DNA of 64,000 nucleotides, taken from Pseudomonas sp. J452 (lineage in GTDB: Bacteria; Pseudomonadota; Gammaproteobacteria; Pseudomonadales; Pseudomonadaceae). Under the pieces are notes generated by a model. The model had not been told where the DNA came from. It ran no database searches and saw only the letters and a program-made list of their open reading frames with translations. The stretch lies in NCBI RefSeq assembly GCF_024666525.1, contig NZ_CP088294.1, positions 1,612,001-1,676,000 of the forward strand, given 5' to 3'. Positions 36,037-45,556 of this stretch are shown in pieces. Position numbers and translations under genes: made by a program. How positions within the stretch are numbered: the stretch's first letter is position 1; every line of letters begins with the position of its first letter.

Positions 36037-39000
36037 TCAGGCGATGAAGTCCGCTAGTGAGATGCTGGATACGCCAATCAGCTGGATGGCGAACTCGGCA
36101 GTGCTATCGGCGTCGGTATTGCCGTAGAGCACGCCATTGGAAACCTTCAGCTGGCCGGCGGCAGTGAAGGCGGCGGCACCATCAATAATTGTGTTGAAGG
36201 CGTTGTCACCGCTTGCGGCAGTATTGGCATCCAGCTTGGACAGATCGATCATGTCGGCGCCGCGCACAAAGTCGCTGATGCTATCCCACGTGTCGCTGGT
36301 CAAGCCCATCTCGGATAGCGAGCTAAAGGCAAAAGCATCGTTACCGGCCCCACCAATCAGAACATCACTGCCTCCTGCTCCGTTTAGCGTGTCGTTGCCT
36401 GTTCCGCCCTCCAGCCTGTTGCTGAAAAAATTGCCGGATAGCTTGTCGTTGTAATCGGAGCCAGTGACATTTTCTATGTCTTGGAGCGTGTCTGAACCTG
36501 AGCCGCCAGTCGCTTGAGGGCTGCTGTAGTCCAAATTGACAGTTATTGCGCTGCTGGCATAGAGGTATGAGACGGTATCGCTACCGCCATTACCATGTAG
36601 CCAGTTATCACCAGTGCTGGCGTAGAGAATATTGTCCAGGCTGTTGCCGTTTAATGAGCCTTCGCTATGGAGAAGGCGGCCGTTTTCCACATAGCTGGCC
36701 AACGTGTAAATGGTGAACAGATGGCTGTAGACCGTGTCGATACCGCCATTGACGCTGGTTTCGGTCACCACATCGAAGTCGTTATCTACATAGTAAATAT
36801 CTGCGCCGTCACCTCCGATCATAGTGTCAGCCCCTACCCCACCGTTTAGGATGTTGCCTGAGCTGTTACCGGTAAGCTTGTCGTTGTAGTTGGAGCCTGT
36901 GAGATTCTCGATGGCGGTCAGCGTGTCCGAGCCGGAGCCACCAGTCGTTTGAGCGCTGGTGCTGGCCAGGCTGGCAGTGATGGCGCTGGCGGCATAGAGG
37001 TAGGACGCCGTATCGATGCCGCTACCACCATTCAGGATGTTATTGCCACTGCCTGCATAGAGCACATTGTTCAGGCTGTTGCCGGTGAGGTTGGCGCTGC
37101 CGCTGGCAAGGATACGGCCATTCTCGATGTTGTTGCCTAGGGTGTAGCCGGTCAGGTAGCTGTAGACGCTATCGGTGCCGCCCGTGCTGACTGTGGCATT
37201 GGTCTCACTGACCACGTCGCTGGCGTTGTCCACGTAATAGGTATCGGAGCCATCGCCGCCGATCATAGTGTCCGCGCCTGCGCCACCATTCAGTATGTCG
37301 TTACCCAGGCCACCATTGAGCGTGTTATCAGCGGTGTTGCCGGTGAGTGTGTCGTTGTAGTTGGAGCCGGTGAGATTTTCGATGGCGGTCAGTGTGTCCG
37401 AACCGGAGCCCCCAGTTGTTTGAGCGCTGGTGCTGGCCAGGCTGGCAGTGATGGCGCTGCTGGCATAGAGGTAGGACGCGGTGTCAGCGCCGTTGCCGCC
37501 GTTCAGAATGTTATTGCCACTGCCTGCGTAGAGCACATTGTTCAGGCTGTTACCGGTGAGGTTGGAGCTGCCGCTGGCAAGGATGCGGCCATTCTCGATG
37601 TTGTTGCCTAGGGTGTAGCTGGTCAGGTAGCTGTGGACGAAATCGATGCCGCCAGTGCTGACTGTGGCATTGGTCTCACTGACCACATCGCTGGCGCTGT
37701 CCACGTAATAGGCATCGGAACCATCGCCGCCGATCAGGGTGTCCGCGCCTGCGCCACCATTCAGTATGTCGTTACCCAGGCCGCCATTGAGCGTGTTATT
37801 AGCGGTGTTGCCGGTGAGCGTGTCCTTGTAGCTGGAGCCGGTGAGATTCTCGATGGCGGTCAGTGTGTCCGAACCGGAGCCCCCAGTTGTTTGAGCGCTG
37901 GTGCTGGCCAGGCTGGCAGTAATGGCGCTGCTGGCATAGAGGTAGGACGCGGTGTCAGCGCCGTTGCCGCCGTTCAGGATGTTATTGCCACTGCCTGCGT
38001 AGAGCACATTGTTCAGGCTGTTACCGGTGAGGTTGGCGCTACCGCTGGCAAGGATGCGGCCATTCTCGATGTTGTTGCCCAGGGTGTAGCTGGTCAGGTA
38101 GCTGTAGACGAGATCGGTGCCGCCAGTGCTTGCCGAGGCATTGGTCTCACTGACCACATCGCTGACGCTGTCTACATAATAAGTATCGGAGCCATCCCCG
38201 CCGATCAGGGTGTCTGCGCCTGCGCCACCATTCAGGATGTTGCCTGAACTGTTGCCGGTAAGCTTGTCGTTGTAGTTGGAGCCGGTGAGGTTCTCGATGG
38301 CGGAGAAGGTGTCAGAGCCAGATCCACCGGTTGCTTGTGCGCTGGTGCTGGCCAGGCTGGCGGTGATGGCGCTGCTGGCATAGAGGTAGGACACGCTGTC
38401 AGCGCCGTTGCCGCCGTTCAGGATGTTATTGCCACTGCCTGCGTAGAGCACATTGTTCAGGCTGTTGCCGGTGAGGTTGGCGCTACCGCTGGCAAGAATG
38501 CGCCCATTCTCAATGTTGTTACCCAGGGTGTAGCTGGTCAGGTAGCTGTGGACGGTATCGGTGCCGCCAGTGCTGGCTGTGGCATTGGTCTCACTGACCA
38601 CGTCGCTGGCGCTGTCCACATAATAGGTGTCGGAGCCATCGCCGCCGATCATAGTGTCCGTGCCTTCACCACCATCCAGGATATTGCTCATGGTGTTGCC
38701 AGTGAGCTTGTCGTTGTAGTTGGAGCCGGTGAGATTCTCGATGGCGGTGAAGGTGTCAGAGCCTGAGCCGCCGGTGGCTTGTGCGCTGGTGCTGGCCAGG
38801 CTGGCAGTGATGGAGCTAGCGGCATAGAGGTAGGACACCGTATCAATGCCGCTACCACCATTCAGAATGTTATTGCCACTGCCTGCGTAGAGCACATTGT
38901 TCAGGCTGTTACCGGTGAGGTTGGCGCTACCGCTGGCAAGGATGCGGCCATTCTCGATGTTGTTGCCCAGGGTGTAGCTGGTCAGGTAGCTGTAGACGAG

Positions 39001-41397
39001 ATCGGTGCCGCCAGTGCTTGCCGAGGCATTGGTCTCACTGACCACATCGCTGACGCTGTCTACATAATAAGTATCGGAGCCATCCCCGCCGATCAGGGTG
39101 TCTGCGCCTGCGCCACCATTCAGGATGTTGCCTGAACTGTTGCCGGTAAGCTTGTCGTTGTAGTTGGAGCCGGTGAGGTTCTCGATGGCGGAGAAGGTGT
39201 CAGAGCCAGATCCACCGGTTGCTTGTGCGCTGGTGCTGGCCAGGCTGGCAGTGATGGCGCTGGCGGCATAGAGGTAGGACGCCGTATCGATGCCGCTACC
39301 GCCATTCAGGATGTTATTGCCGCTGCCTGCGTAGAGCACATTATTCAGGCTGTTGCCGGTGAGGTTGGCGCTGTCGCTGGCAAGGATGCGGCCATTCTCG
39401 ATGCTGTTACCCAAGGTGTGGCTGGCGAGGTAGCTATAAACGATGTCTGTGCCGCCACTTGCCCCGCCGTTGGTTTCGGTGACGACATCACCGACGTTGT
39501 CCACGTAGTAAGTATCGGAACCATCCCCGCCAATCATCTTGTCTGCACCCAGGCCGCCATTGATCACGTTGTTGGCGAGATCCCCTGCGAGGTTGTCGTT
39601 AAAGTCGGAGCCTGTCAGGTTCTCTATGTCGTTAAGCGAGTTATATGCCGGGTTGATGACGTTGGCGGGGAAGTTTATCTGGGCTGTCACGGCTATCTTC
39701 GAATAGGCGAAGGAGGCGGTATCTATCCCCGTACCGCCATTCAATACGTAGCCATATCCACTTTCGCCAGTGCCCGCGTACAGCACATTGTTGAGCTCAT
39801 TCCCCGTAATGGCGGCCGGACCGGCGGCCAGTATCCGTCCGTTCTCGATGTTCTTGGCCAGGGTATATGAGCTCAGGTAGCTATATACGGTGTCGATGCC
39901 CTCGCCGGAATTTTCGCGTATGGCTGCCGCTGCTGTTTCGATGATGTAGATGTCGTCGCCTGCCCCCCCGGAGAGCGCCAGGGGTGATTGCCCGCTTAGA
40001 ACGTCGTTCTGGTCTGTGCCGTGTATTTCATAAAGTTGCGCCACGCCCTCGGCATCGTAGCGCTGGGAGAAAATCCCTGTGTAGTCATCGTCGACTGCCT
40101 CCCAGGTCACCAGCCAGCCGCCATCAGGCAAGGGGATTGTCACGGCTGGGGTTGTTTGCAAGTCACTCTTGTCACCGCTAGATATGACGGCTACTTGTTG
40201 CCCCGATGCGTCGAAGCGAGTCGATATGGTTTCTGAATAGTCATACTCAGACCAGGTGTCGTAGGTTGACGAAGTGATCAGCCAGCCGCCATCGGCAAGA
40301 CCGATGGCGCTAACATTCCCTCCAGATGTTGGAATCTGGGTTATTGGGCCGGTTGAGGCGTTCGATGCGTCATATCGACTCACATAAATCGCATCGTAAC
40401 CTCTCCAGGCCACTAACCAGCCGCCATCTTCCAATGTGGTAACGGAGGGATGGGTGTCGTACGCAAAGTTTCCGAACGACAGGCGCTCACCGGCGGGTTC
40501 GCCATCGGCGTCATATCTCTGTAAGACTGTGCGGCCGATGTAATTCGCTTGTGCGTCGACTTCGTACCAGGAAACTACCCAGCCCCCATCGGACAGGGCC
40601 GTAGTGGAAGAGCTGTGTTGCCTGCAGGTCTGGCTGACTAAGACTTCGCTTCCTGTCGGATTGTTGTCTGCGTCATAACGCTGAGAGAAAAGTTGTCCAT
40701 TGCTTTCCCAGCTGGCAACCCACCCACCATCGGACAGACCGGTTACTGAAGGATATATCTCATCCTCCGTCGAGCTGATGACTTGGGTCTCTGTCCCCAT
40801 TGGAGTGCCAGTAGCATCGTAGCGCTGAGTGAAGATGCCATGACTGTCGTTTGCACCATTGCCTGTCCAGGCCACCAGCCAGCCGCCATCGCTCATGGCT
40901 GCCACTGATGGCATGGCCTGGTGTTGTTCTGTGGTGCTATTGACTGCGGTCTCTCCGCCGACAGGATTTCCGAATTTGTCGTAGCGTTGACAGAAAATGC
41001 CCTGCCCATCGCCGGCCCCTGTTCCTGTCCAGGTGACCACCCATCCGCCGTCGGAAAGTGTGGTCACCGCAGGGGCGTATTGGGAGTTGTTCGTGGTGGT
41101 GTTGATTTGGCTGATTCCGCCGGGAGTCACTTCGAAAGTGCGATCGGCAAATTGCAGTTGCTCGATATCGAAGAGAGAGTCCGCGCCCTCGTCACCATCG
41201 GTGATGTTGGTGTCGGTAATAGTCAGGTGACCACTGCTCCAGCCGAAGCGATAGTCATAAGAGTTGCCTGAATATGTCGCTGTATCCAGGCCGGAACCGC
41301 CTAAAAGAATGTCATTGCCCGAGTCGCCTGCGAGGCTGTCATTGTCTGCAGTGCCATTCAGGGTTTCACTGCCAGAGGTTCCGTTGATGACTGCCAT
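36037..41397 (-). CDS. Large RTX-repeat protein with N-terminal propeller-like repeats
   Basis: A 1786-residue acidic protein without a classical signal peptide and of the type I secreted kind. A first RTX block (residues about 1-45, GSETLNGTADNDSLAGDSGNDILLGGSG) is followed by seven repeats of 45-55 residues. Each has a DGGWVVTW core and most have a QRYDA strand (about 85-450), suggesting a seven-bladed propeller. After that come eight blocks of about 148-157 residues (NIENGRILASGSANLTGNSL, LNGGSGIDTASYLYAASAI, IGGDGSDTYYVD, DVVSETNA), carrying calcium-binding GGxGxDxxx nonapeptides. The C-terminal 100 residues, ending SLADFIA, fit a type I secretion signal. The start is the ATG at 41397, where AGGA has proper spacing. 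No secretion genes are nearby. Role unknown, perhaps adhesin or S-layer-like. Confidence 0.9.
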   Translation of the reverse strand: MAVINGTSGSETLNGTADNDSLAGDSGNDILLGGSGLDTATYSGNSYDYRFGWSSGHLTITDTNITDGDEGADSLFDIEQLQFADRTFEVTPGGISQINTTTNNSQYAPAVTTLSDGGWVVTWTGTGAGDGQGIFCQRYDKFGNPVGGETAVNSTTEQHQAMPSVAAMSDGGWLVAWTGNGANDSHGIFTQRYDATGTPMGTETQVISSTEDEIYPSVTGLSDGGWVASWESNGQLFSQRYDADNNPTGSEVLVSQTCRQHSSSTTALSDGGWVVSWYEVDAQANYIGRTVLQRYDADGEPAGERLSFGNFAYDTHPSVTTLEDGGWLVAWRGYDAIYVSRYDASNASTGPITQIPTSGGNVSAIGLADGGWLITSSTYDTWSEYDYSETISTRFDASGQQVAVISSGDKSDLQTTPAVTIPLPDGGWLVTWEAVDDDYTGIFSQRYDAEGVAQLYEIHGTDQNDVLSGQSPLALSGGAGDDIYIIETAAAAIRENSGEGIDTVYSYLSSYTLAKNIENGRILAAGPAAITGNELNNVLYAGTGESGYGYVLNGGTGIDTASFAYSKIAVTAQINFPANVINPAYNSLNDIENLTGSDFNDNLAGDLANNVINGGLGADKMIGGDGSDTYYVDNVGDVVTETNGGASGGTDIVYSYLASHTLGNSIENGRILASDSANLTGNSLNNVLYAGSGNNILNGGSGIDTASYLYAASAITASLASTSAQATGGSGSDTFSAIENLTGSNYNDKLTGNSSGNILNGGAGADTLIGGDGSDTYYVDSVSDVVSETNASASTGGTDLVYSYLTSYTLGNNIENGRILASGSANLTGNSLNNVLYAGSGNNILNGGSGIDTVSYLYAASSITASLASTSAQATGGSGSDTFTAIENLTGSNYNDKLTGNTMSNILDGGEGTDTMIGGDGSDTYYVDSASDVVSETNATASTGGTDTVHSYLTSYTLGNNIENGRILASGSANLTGNSLNNVLYAGSGNNILNGGNGADSVSYLYASSAITASLASTSAQATGGSGSDTFSAIENLTGSNYNDKLTGNSSGNILNGGAGADTLIGGDGSDTYYVDSVSDVVSETNASASTGGTDLVYSYLTSYTLGNNIENGRILASGSANLTGNSLNNVLYAGSGNNILNGGNGADTASYLYASSAITASLASTSAQTTGGSGSDTLTAIENLTGSSYKDTLTGNTANNTLNGGLGNDILNGGAGADTLIGGDGSDAYYVDSASDVVSETNATVSTGGIDFVHSYLTSYTLGNNIENGRILASGSSNLTGNSLNNVLYAGSGNNILNGGNGADTASYLYASSAITASLASTSAQTTGGSGSDTLTAIENLTGSNYNDTLTGNTADNTLNGGLGNDILNGGAGADTMIGGDGSDTYYVDNASDVVSETNATVSTGGTDSVYSYLTGYTLGNNIENGRILASGSANLTGNSLNNVLYAGSGNNILNGGSGIDTASYLYAASAITASLASTSAQTTGGSGSDTLTAIENLTGSNYNDKLTGNSSGNILNGGVGADTMIGGDGADIYYVDNDFDVVTETSVNGGIDTVYSHLFTIYTLASYVENGRLLHSEGSLNGNSLDNILYASTGDNWLHGNGGSDTVSYLYASSAITVNLDYSSPQATGGSGSDTLQDIENVTGSDYNDKLSGNFFSNRLEGGTGNDTLNGAGGSDVLIGGAGNDAFAFSSLSEMGLTSDTWDSISDFVRGADMIDLSKLDANTAASGDNAFNTIIDGAAAFTAAGQLKVSNGVLYGNTDADSTAEFAIQLIGVSSISLADFIA
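36951..39668. repeat. Tandem 444/471-bp DNA repeats inside the RTX gene
   Basis: An anchor sequence around GCGCTGGTGCTGGCC recurs at 36951, 37422, 37893, 38337, 38781 and 39225. The periods are exactly 471, 471, 444, 444 and 444 bases. The 27-base difference is one extra RTX nonapeptide (NTLNGGLGNDILNGG region). Units two apart share a stretch of roughly 380 bases that reads identical (about 37980-38358 against 38868-39246). Confidence 0.9.
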
Positions 41398-41471
41398 GGA
41401 GTCCATTCCTAGTTACTGACTTAAAGGAGAGCAATGCCCGATGATGGCATTTTGCTTTTATCGCGGACAAT

Positions 41472-41508
41472 AAAAAACCCCAAGGAATTTAACTTCGCTT
41501 GGGGTTTC
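41472..41508 (-). terminator. Rho-independent terminator of tRNA-Phe
   Basis: On the minus strand AAACCCCAAG, a loop of about 12 bases and CTTGGGGTTT followed by TTTATTG. It lies ten bases past the tRNA 3' end. Confidence 0.8.
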
Positions 41509-41518
41509 TCGGTATTAG

Positions 41519-41594
41519 TGGTGCCCAGGGACGGAATCGAACCGCCGACACGGGGATTTTCAATCCCCTGCTCTACCGACTGAGCTACCTGGGC
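41519..41594 (-). tRNA. tRNA-Phe (anticodon GAA)
   Basis: 76 bases with encoded CCA. The acceptor stem GCCCAGG pairs with CCTGGGC, the D arm has AGCTCAGTCGGTAGAGC, and the anticodon stem GGGGA/TCCCC closes the loop TTGAAAA with anticodon GAA. The T arm has GGTTCGATTCC. It lies between the RTX gene and yggX with its own promoter and terminator. Confidence 0.97.
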
Positions 41595-41605
41595 AACGGG
41601 GCGCT

Positions 41606-41634
41606 ATTAAACGGATTTGGCTTTGCAGTGTCAA
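41606..41634 (-). promoter_or_regulatory. Sigma-70 promoter of tRNA-Phe
   Basis: On the minus strand a perfect TTGACA (41634-41629), a 17-base spacer and TTTAAT (41611-41606), 11 bases before the tRNA. The GC-rich discriminator (AGCGCCCC) fits a stringently controlled stable-RNA promoter. Confidence 0.78.
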
Positions 41635-41713
41635 GCCGGGGAAAGAAAAAATTTCAGTAAAGACGGGCGCTTACGAAATTTACGGGTGTTGCGGGGGCGC
41701 TGTGCTTGCTTCT

Positions 41714-41772
41714 GTAGCCGGATGCAATCCAGGGGGATTGGCGGGGGAGGTCCCGGATTGCATCCGGGCTAC
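41714..41772. repeat. REP doublet
   Basis: GTAGCCGGATGCAATCC and the inverted CCCGGATTGCATCCGGGCTA separated by a 20-base spacer. It lies immediately downstream of yggX (its stop is at 41778), so it ends that transcript. The left arm lacks one C. Confidence 0.8.
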
Positions 41773-41777
41773 AGGGG

Positions 41778-42050
41778 TTATGCGCTCGGTGGCACGTAGC
41801 CGTCGGCCTGGGCGTATTCCTCGCCGGAGAGGAACTTGTCCATCTCGGCCTGGAGGAACTTGCGGTCTTCGGCGTTCATCATGTTCAGGCGGCGTTCGTT
41901 GATCAGCATGGTCTGGTGCGCCTGCCATTCGTCCCAGGCCTGCTTGGACACGTTGTTGAAGATGTCTTCGCCTTTTGGGCCCGGGTAGGGCTGGCGGTCG
42001 AGGCCGGGGAGGTCTTGCTTGTGCTTGCGGCAGTGGACGGTGCGGCTCAT
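41778..42050 (-). CDS. yggX: Oxidative damage protection / Fe(II)-trafficking protein YggX
   Basis: Small cytoplasmic protein of 90 residues linked to iron handling and protection of Fe-S clusters. The sequence is characteristic: [18 protein letters not shown] with the conserved Cys7, [19 protein letters not shown], then [18 protein letters not shown]. Its ATG overlaps the mutY stop by four bases and has GGAGA upstream. The pairing mutY-yggX is widely conserved; MutY carries an Fe-S cluster, which fits the functional link. Confidence 0.96.
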   Translation of the reverse strand: MSRTVHCRKHKQDLPGLDRQPYPGPKGEDIFNNVSKQAWDEWQAHQTMLINERRLNMMNAEDRKFLQAEMDKFLSGEEYAQADGYVPPSA

Positions 42051-43114
42051 GACTTTTCTCCTGCATTCAGTTCTTGCGCGGCTCGCTTGAGGAGCTTCTT
42101 CACCGGGGCGGCCAGGCCCAGGCGTGGCGGGGTGGCGAGGTTATACCAGAGCCAGTCGCCCTCGGCCACGCCAGGGGCGGTCGCCTCGACCTGGATCAGC
42201 CAGGGTTCGATGCTCAGCTGGAAGTGGCTGAAGGTGTGGATCAGTCCGCTTAGCTCGCGGCGCTCGCCCAGCTGCAGGGCGTGTTGGCTGGCCAGGGGCT
42301 CGAGGGCATCCAGGTCGTCCAGCTCGGGCAGGCTCCACAGGCCGCCCCAGAGGCCGGTCGACGGACGGCGATAGAGCAGGATGGCACCGTCGCGGTTGGC
42401 CAGGAGCGGCATCAGGGTGCGCTTCTGTGGCAGCTCCTTGCGCGGCTTGGCGATCGGGTAGCGGATCTCCAGGCCCAGCAGGTGCGCCTGGCAGCCGCTC
42501 TGCAGCGGGCAGATCAGGCAGCTTGGCTTGCTCCGGGTACAGAGTGTGGCGCCCAGGTCCATCATCGCCTGGGTGTAGTGGTTGACCCGCTCCTCGGGGA
42601 GGAAGCGCTCGGCCACTGCCCACAGCTGCTTGGCCACTTTCGGTTCGCCCGGATAGCCTTCCTGGGCGACGTAGCGGGCCAGCACACGTTTGACGTTGCC
42701 GTCGAGAATCGGCGCGCGCAGGCCCATGCTCAGGCTGGCGATGGCGCCGGCGGTGGAGCGGCCGATGCCGGGCAGCGCGGTGAGCTGCTCGACGTCGCGG
42801 GGGAATTCGCCGCCGTGCTCGGCCATGACGATCTGCGCGGTCTTCTGCAGGTTGCGCGCGCGGGTGTAGTAGCCGAGGCCGGTCCACAGGTGCAGCACTT
42901 CGTCTTCCGGGGCCTCGGCCAGGGCTTGCACGGTCGGCAGGGCATGCATGAAGCGGTCGAAGTAGCCGAGTACGGTGCTGACCTGGGTCTGCTGCAGCAT
43001 GATTTCCGAGACCCAGACCCGGTAGGGGTTGATGTCCTGCTGCCAGGGCAGGTCCTTGCGTCCGTGCTGGTCATACCAGGCCAGCACGGCGCCGTTGAAT
43101 TGCGCGGGCGTCAT
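42047..43114 (-). CDS. mutY: A/G-specific adenine glycosylase MutY
   Basis: Removes adenine mispaired with 8-oxoguanine. The 355 residues begin [25 protein letters not shown]. The catalytic glutamate region is [16 protein letters not shown]. The helix-hairpin-helix is [18 protein letters not shown]. The Fe-S cluster cysteines are spaced C-x6-C-x2-C-x5-C in [17 protein letters not shown]. The C-terminal NUDIX-like domain (about 230-355) recognises 8-oxoguanine. The frame is open 61 codons further upstream, but that lies over asmA; the ATG at 43114 overlaps the asmA stop by four bases and gives the family start. Confidence 0.96.
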   Translation of the reverse strand: MTPAQFNGAVLAWYDQHGRKDLPWQQDINPYRVWVSEIMLQQTQVSTVLGYFDRFMHALPTVQALAEAPEDEVLHLWTGLGYYTRARNLQKTAQIVMAEHGGEFPRDVEQLTALPGIGRSTAGAIASLSMGLRAPILDGNVKRVLARYVAQEGYPGEPKVAKQLWAVAERFLPEERVNHYTQAMMDLGATLCTRSKPSCLICPLQSGCQAHLLGLEIRYPIAKPRKELPQKRTLMPLLANRDGAILLYRRPSTGLWGGLWSLPELDDLDALEPLASQHALQLGERRELSGLIHTFSHFQLSIEPWLIQVEATAPGVAEGDWLWYNLATPPRLGLAAPVKKLLKRAAQELNAGEKS

Positions 43115-45339
43115 CGGTTGAATAGGCCCTTGAGCGCGTCCTTGAGTTCCGGGCTGACCTTGTCGCCGAGCTTTTCTTCGATCTTCTGTTCGAGCTTGTT
43201 GCCGGCCAGCTTGGCGGCGACCTTGCCCAGGCCGTCCTTGTCCAGGCGGCAGGCCTTGGCGCCCAGCTCCAGCGGGCCGCGGCAGAGCAGGGGCCATTCG
43301 ATGTCGGCGTAGCGCTCGTTGACCTGGCAGGCCGGGTCGGGCATGGCGCTCTTGTCGCCTTCGATGACGATGCCGATGCGGTAGTCGAGGCCGAGTACGC
43401 GCAGGTCGACATCGCCCTTACCCTTGAGCGCCAGGCCAGGCAGGCGGGCCTTGAGGTCGGGATTGCTGGCCACGCCGTTGCGCAAGGTCAGGTTGCCGTC
43501 GAGTTCCTCGAAAGGGGTGTCCTTGCCGCGCGGCTCACCGGAGAGCGACTTGCGATTGAGGGTGGCGATGCCCTGGCACAGCTGCTGCTCCAGGTTGGCC
43601 TCGATCAGCACGCCGTCGCTGAGGCTGAAACCGGCCTTGCCGTTCAGCGCGTCGATCCAGGCCTTCTGGCTATTGCCCTGGGTGCGCACGTCGGCGTTCA
43701 GGTCGAGCAGGCCCTTGATCGGGGCTTTCTCGCCCTGGGCTTCGATGAGTTTTTCCACCGGGATGCGCGTCAGCTGTTTCTGCGCGGTGAGCAGCGGTAC
43801 GGCCGGGCGCACGTCGAGTTGCGAGGTGACGGCGAAGTTGCCGCCATACAGGTCGCCACGCAGCTCTTGCAGGTTGAGTACGCCGCCCTTGGCCTTGGCC
43901 TTGAGCAGGGCGCTTTCGATGGGCAGCTTGTTCAGGCTCAGCTGGCCGAGACTGATGTCGGCCTCTAGGTCGAGCTTGCGCAGCTGTTCGAGCGGTAGTA
44001 GCTGCTCGTTGCTCCAGGCCTGCTGGGTCGGCGCGTTCGGCAGTGGCGTGGTGCCGCTCTTGCCGGCGGCGGCCACGGCGCCCTTGATCTCGTTCTTGCG
44101 CGCGACGCCGGCGCTGGCGTCCTGATCCTTGGGCGGCAGGTAGCGGTCGAGGTCGAGCTTGTCGCCCTTGAGCTGCAGGCGCAGGGCCTGCTTGGCGAAG
44201 TCGCTGACGGCCAGGCTGCCGCTGAAGCTGCTGTCGTCCAGTTTCAGGCTCAGTTCGTTGAAGTTGATGCTGGTCGGCGTGCCGGCCAGGCGGGTCGACA
44301 GCTCGAACTGCTGCAGGGTGTTGGCGTCACGCATGGGCGGCAGCTCGACGCCGAGGCCACCGAGGAATTCGCGCAGGTTGACCTGGGCGATGGACAGGCC
44401 GCCTTGCAGCTGGGCGGTCTTGTCCAGGTCGCGCAGTTTCAGCTCGCCGATGGCGCGCAGCTGGTTGGCGGTGAGCTTGAGGCTGTTCCACTCGGCGACC
44501 TGAGCGGCCTGGTCGAGCAGCAGCTGGCCCTGGGTGGCAAAGGTCAGGGTCTTGCCCTGGAACGGCTCGCCGGAGGCCTCGCCGGCCAGCTTGAAGTCTT
44601 CCAGCTGGTAGCGCTTGAGGGCGCGGTCGAAGCGCAGCGCGGTCTGCAGCTCGGTCTTGGCGCGCAGCAGTGGCTGGTTGGTGCCGAAGAAAGCGGTCAG
44701 TTTCAGCGGGATGCTGGCGCCTTCGCGGATCGCCCCGGTGCTCAGCTCGATGCCTTCGGCGCTGAACTGGCGGCCGCTGGCTGCGTCCTGGTAGTCGATG
44801 CGCGAGCTGCTGATGGTCAGGCTGTCGATATCCAGCTTGATCGGTTGGCTGTCGGCCGTTTCGACGGTGGCGGGCTCGCTGCTGGCGGGCGCCGTGCTGT
44901 TGCTGGCGGTGGTGGGCGGCGTGGCGGCGGTTTGCGCCGGCTTGCCCACGCCCTCCCAGTTGCCGCGGCCTTTGGCGTCGCGTTGCAGGGTCAGGTTGAG
45001 GCCGTCGACGCGGATGTCGCTCATCTGCACTTCCTTGCGCAGCAGCGGCAGCACGCGCACGGAGAGGCCGAGCAGGCGCAGGTCGGCGAAGGGTTTGTCC
45101 GGGGTCTCGGCGCTGGCCAGGGTGGCGTCGGTCAGCTCCAGGCCGAGCCAGGGGAACAGGCTCCAGCCGATATCGCCGTTGAGCTTGAGTTCCAGATTGG
45201 CTTTGTCGCGGGCCAGTTGCTGGATCTCGTCCTTGTAGTCGTTGGGGTCGAACAGGTGGGTCAGGGCGAAGCCGAGGCCGACGATGATCAGCAACAGTCC
45301 GAGGAAGACCAGACCTAGGATCTTGCCGATAGATTTCAT
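43111..45339 (-). CDS. asmA: AsmA-family envelope protein
   Basis: A 742-residue protein anchored by one N-terminal helix ([23 protein letters not shown]), with the rest in the periplasm. N-terminal AsmA signature [41 protein letters not shown] long beta-rich repeat region follows, interrupted by a low-complexity A/T/P/S stretch (about residues 130-155). The C-terminal AsmA_2 region has [32 protein letters not shown] and [12 protein letters not shown]. Family members influence outer-membrane lipid transport and biogenesis. First gene of asmA-mutY-yggX, with four-base overlaps throughout. Confidence 0.93.
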   Translation of the reverse strand: MKSIGKILGLVFLGLLLIIVGLGFALTHLFDPNDYKDEIQQLARDKANLELKLNGDIGWSLFPWLGLELTDATLASAETPDKPFADLRLLGLSVRVLPLLRKEVQMSDIRVDGLNLTLQRDAKGRGNWEGVGKPAQTAATPPTTASNSTAPASSEPATVETADSQPIKLDIDSLTISSSRIDYQDAASGRQFSAEGIELSTGAIREGASIPLKLTAFFGTNQPLLRAKTELQTALRFDRALKRYQLEDFKLAGEASGEPFQGKTLTFATQGQLLLDQAAQVAEWNSLKLTANQLRAIGELKLRDLDKTAQLQGGLSIAQVNLREFLGGLGVELPPMRDANTLQQFELSTRLAGTPTSINFNELSLKLDDSSFSGSLAVSDFAKQALRLQLKGDKLDLDRYLPPKDQDASAGVARKNEIKGAVAAAGKSGTTPLPNAPTQQAWSNEQLLPLEQLRKLDLEADISLGQLSLNKLPIESALLKAKAKGGVLNLQELRGDLYGGNFAVTSQLDVRPAVPLLTAQKQLTRIPVEKLIEAQGEKAPIKGLLDLNADVRTQGNSQKAWIDALNGKAGFSLSDGVLIEANLEQQLCQGIATLNRKSLSGEPRGKDTPFEELDGNLTLRNGVASNPDLKARLPGLALKGKGDVDLRVLGLDYRIGIVIEGDKSAMPDPACQVNERYADIEWPLLCRGPLELGAKACRLDKDGLGKVAAKLAGNKLEQKIEEKLGDKVSPELKDALKGLFNR

Positions 45340-45556
45340 GGACGCGTCCTTGTTTGGATGACTTTTCTGGGTGGCGAGTATAGCGCCAGCTTATAAGGGC
45401 ATAGTGAGCCGCAAGTGCTTGGAGGGCGCTCGTGTCGTGCGGTTCCCCGCCATGGCTGGTGCTGGCGCCAATGGCGGCTGTAATTGGCGGCTCGGGTGGT
45501 GTCGTTCCGGGCGGGGGCGGTTAGGCTGGCAGCATAACAACAACCCGGAGGCGCCC

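Noticed and set aside
36951..39668. Regular repeats that could suggest a CRISPR-like array
   Set aside because: The period is 444-471 bases, fully coding in one frame and translating to RTX motifs; no short direct repeats with unique spacers.
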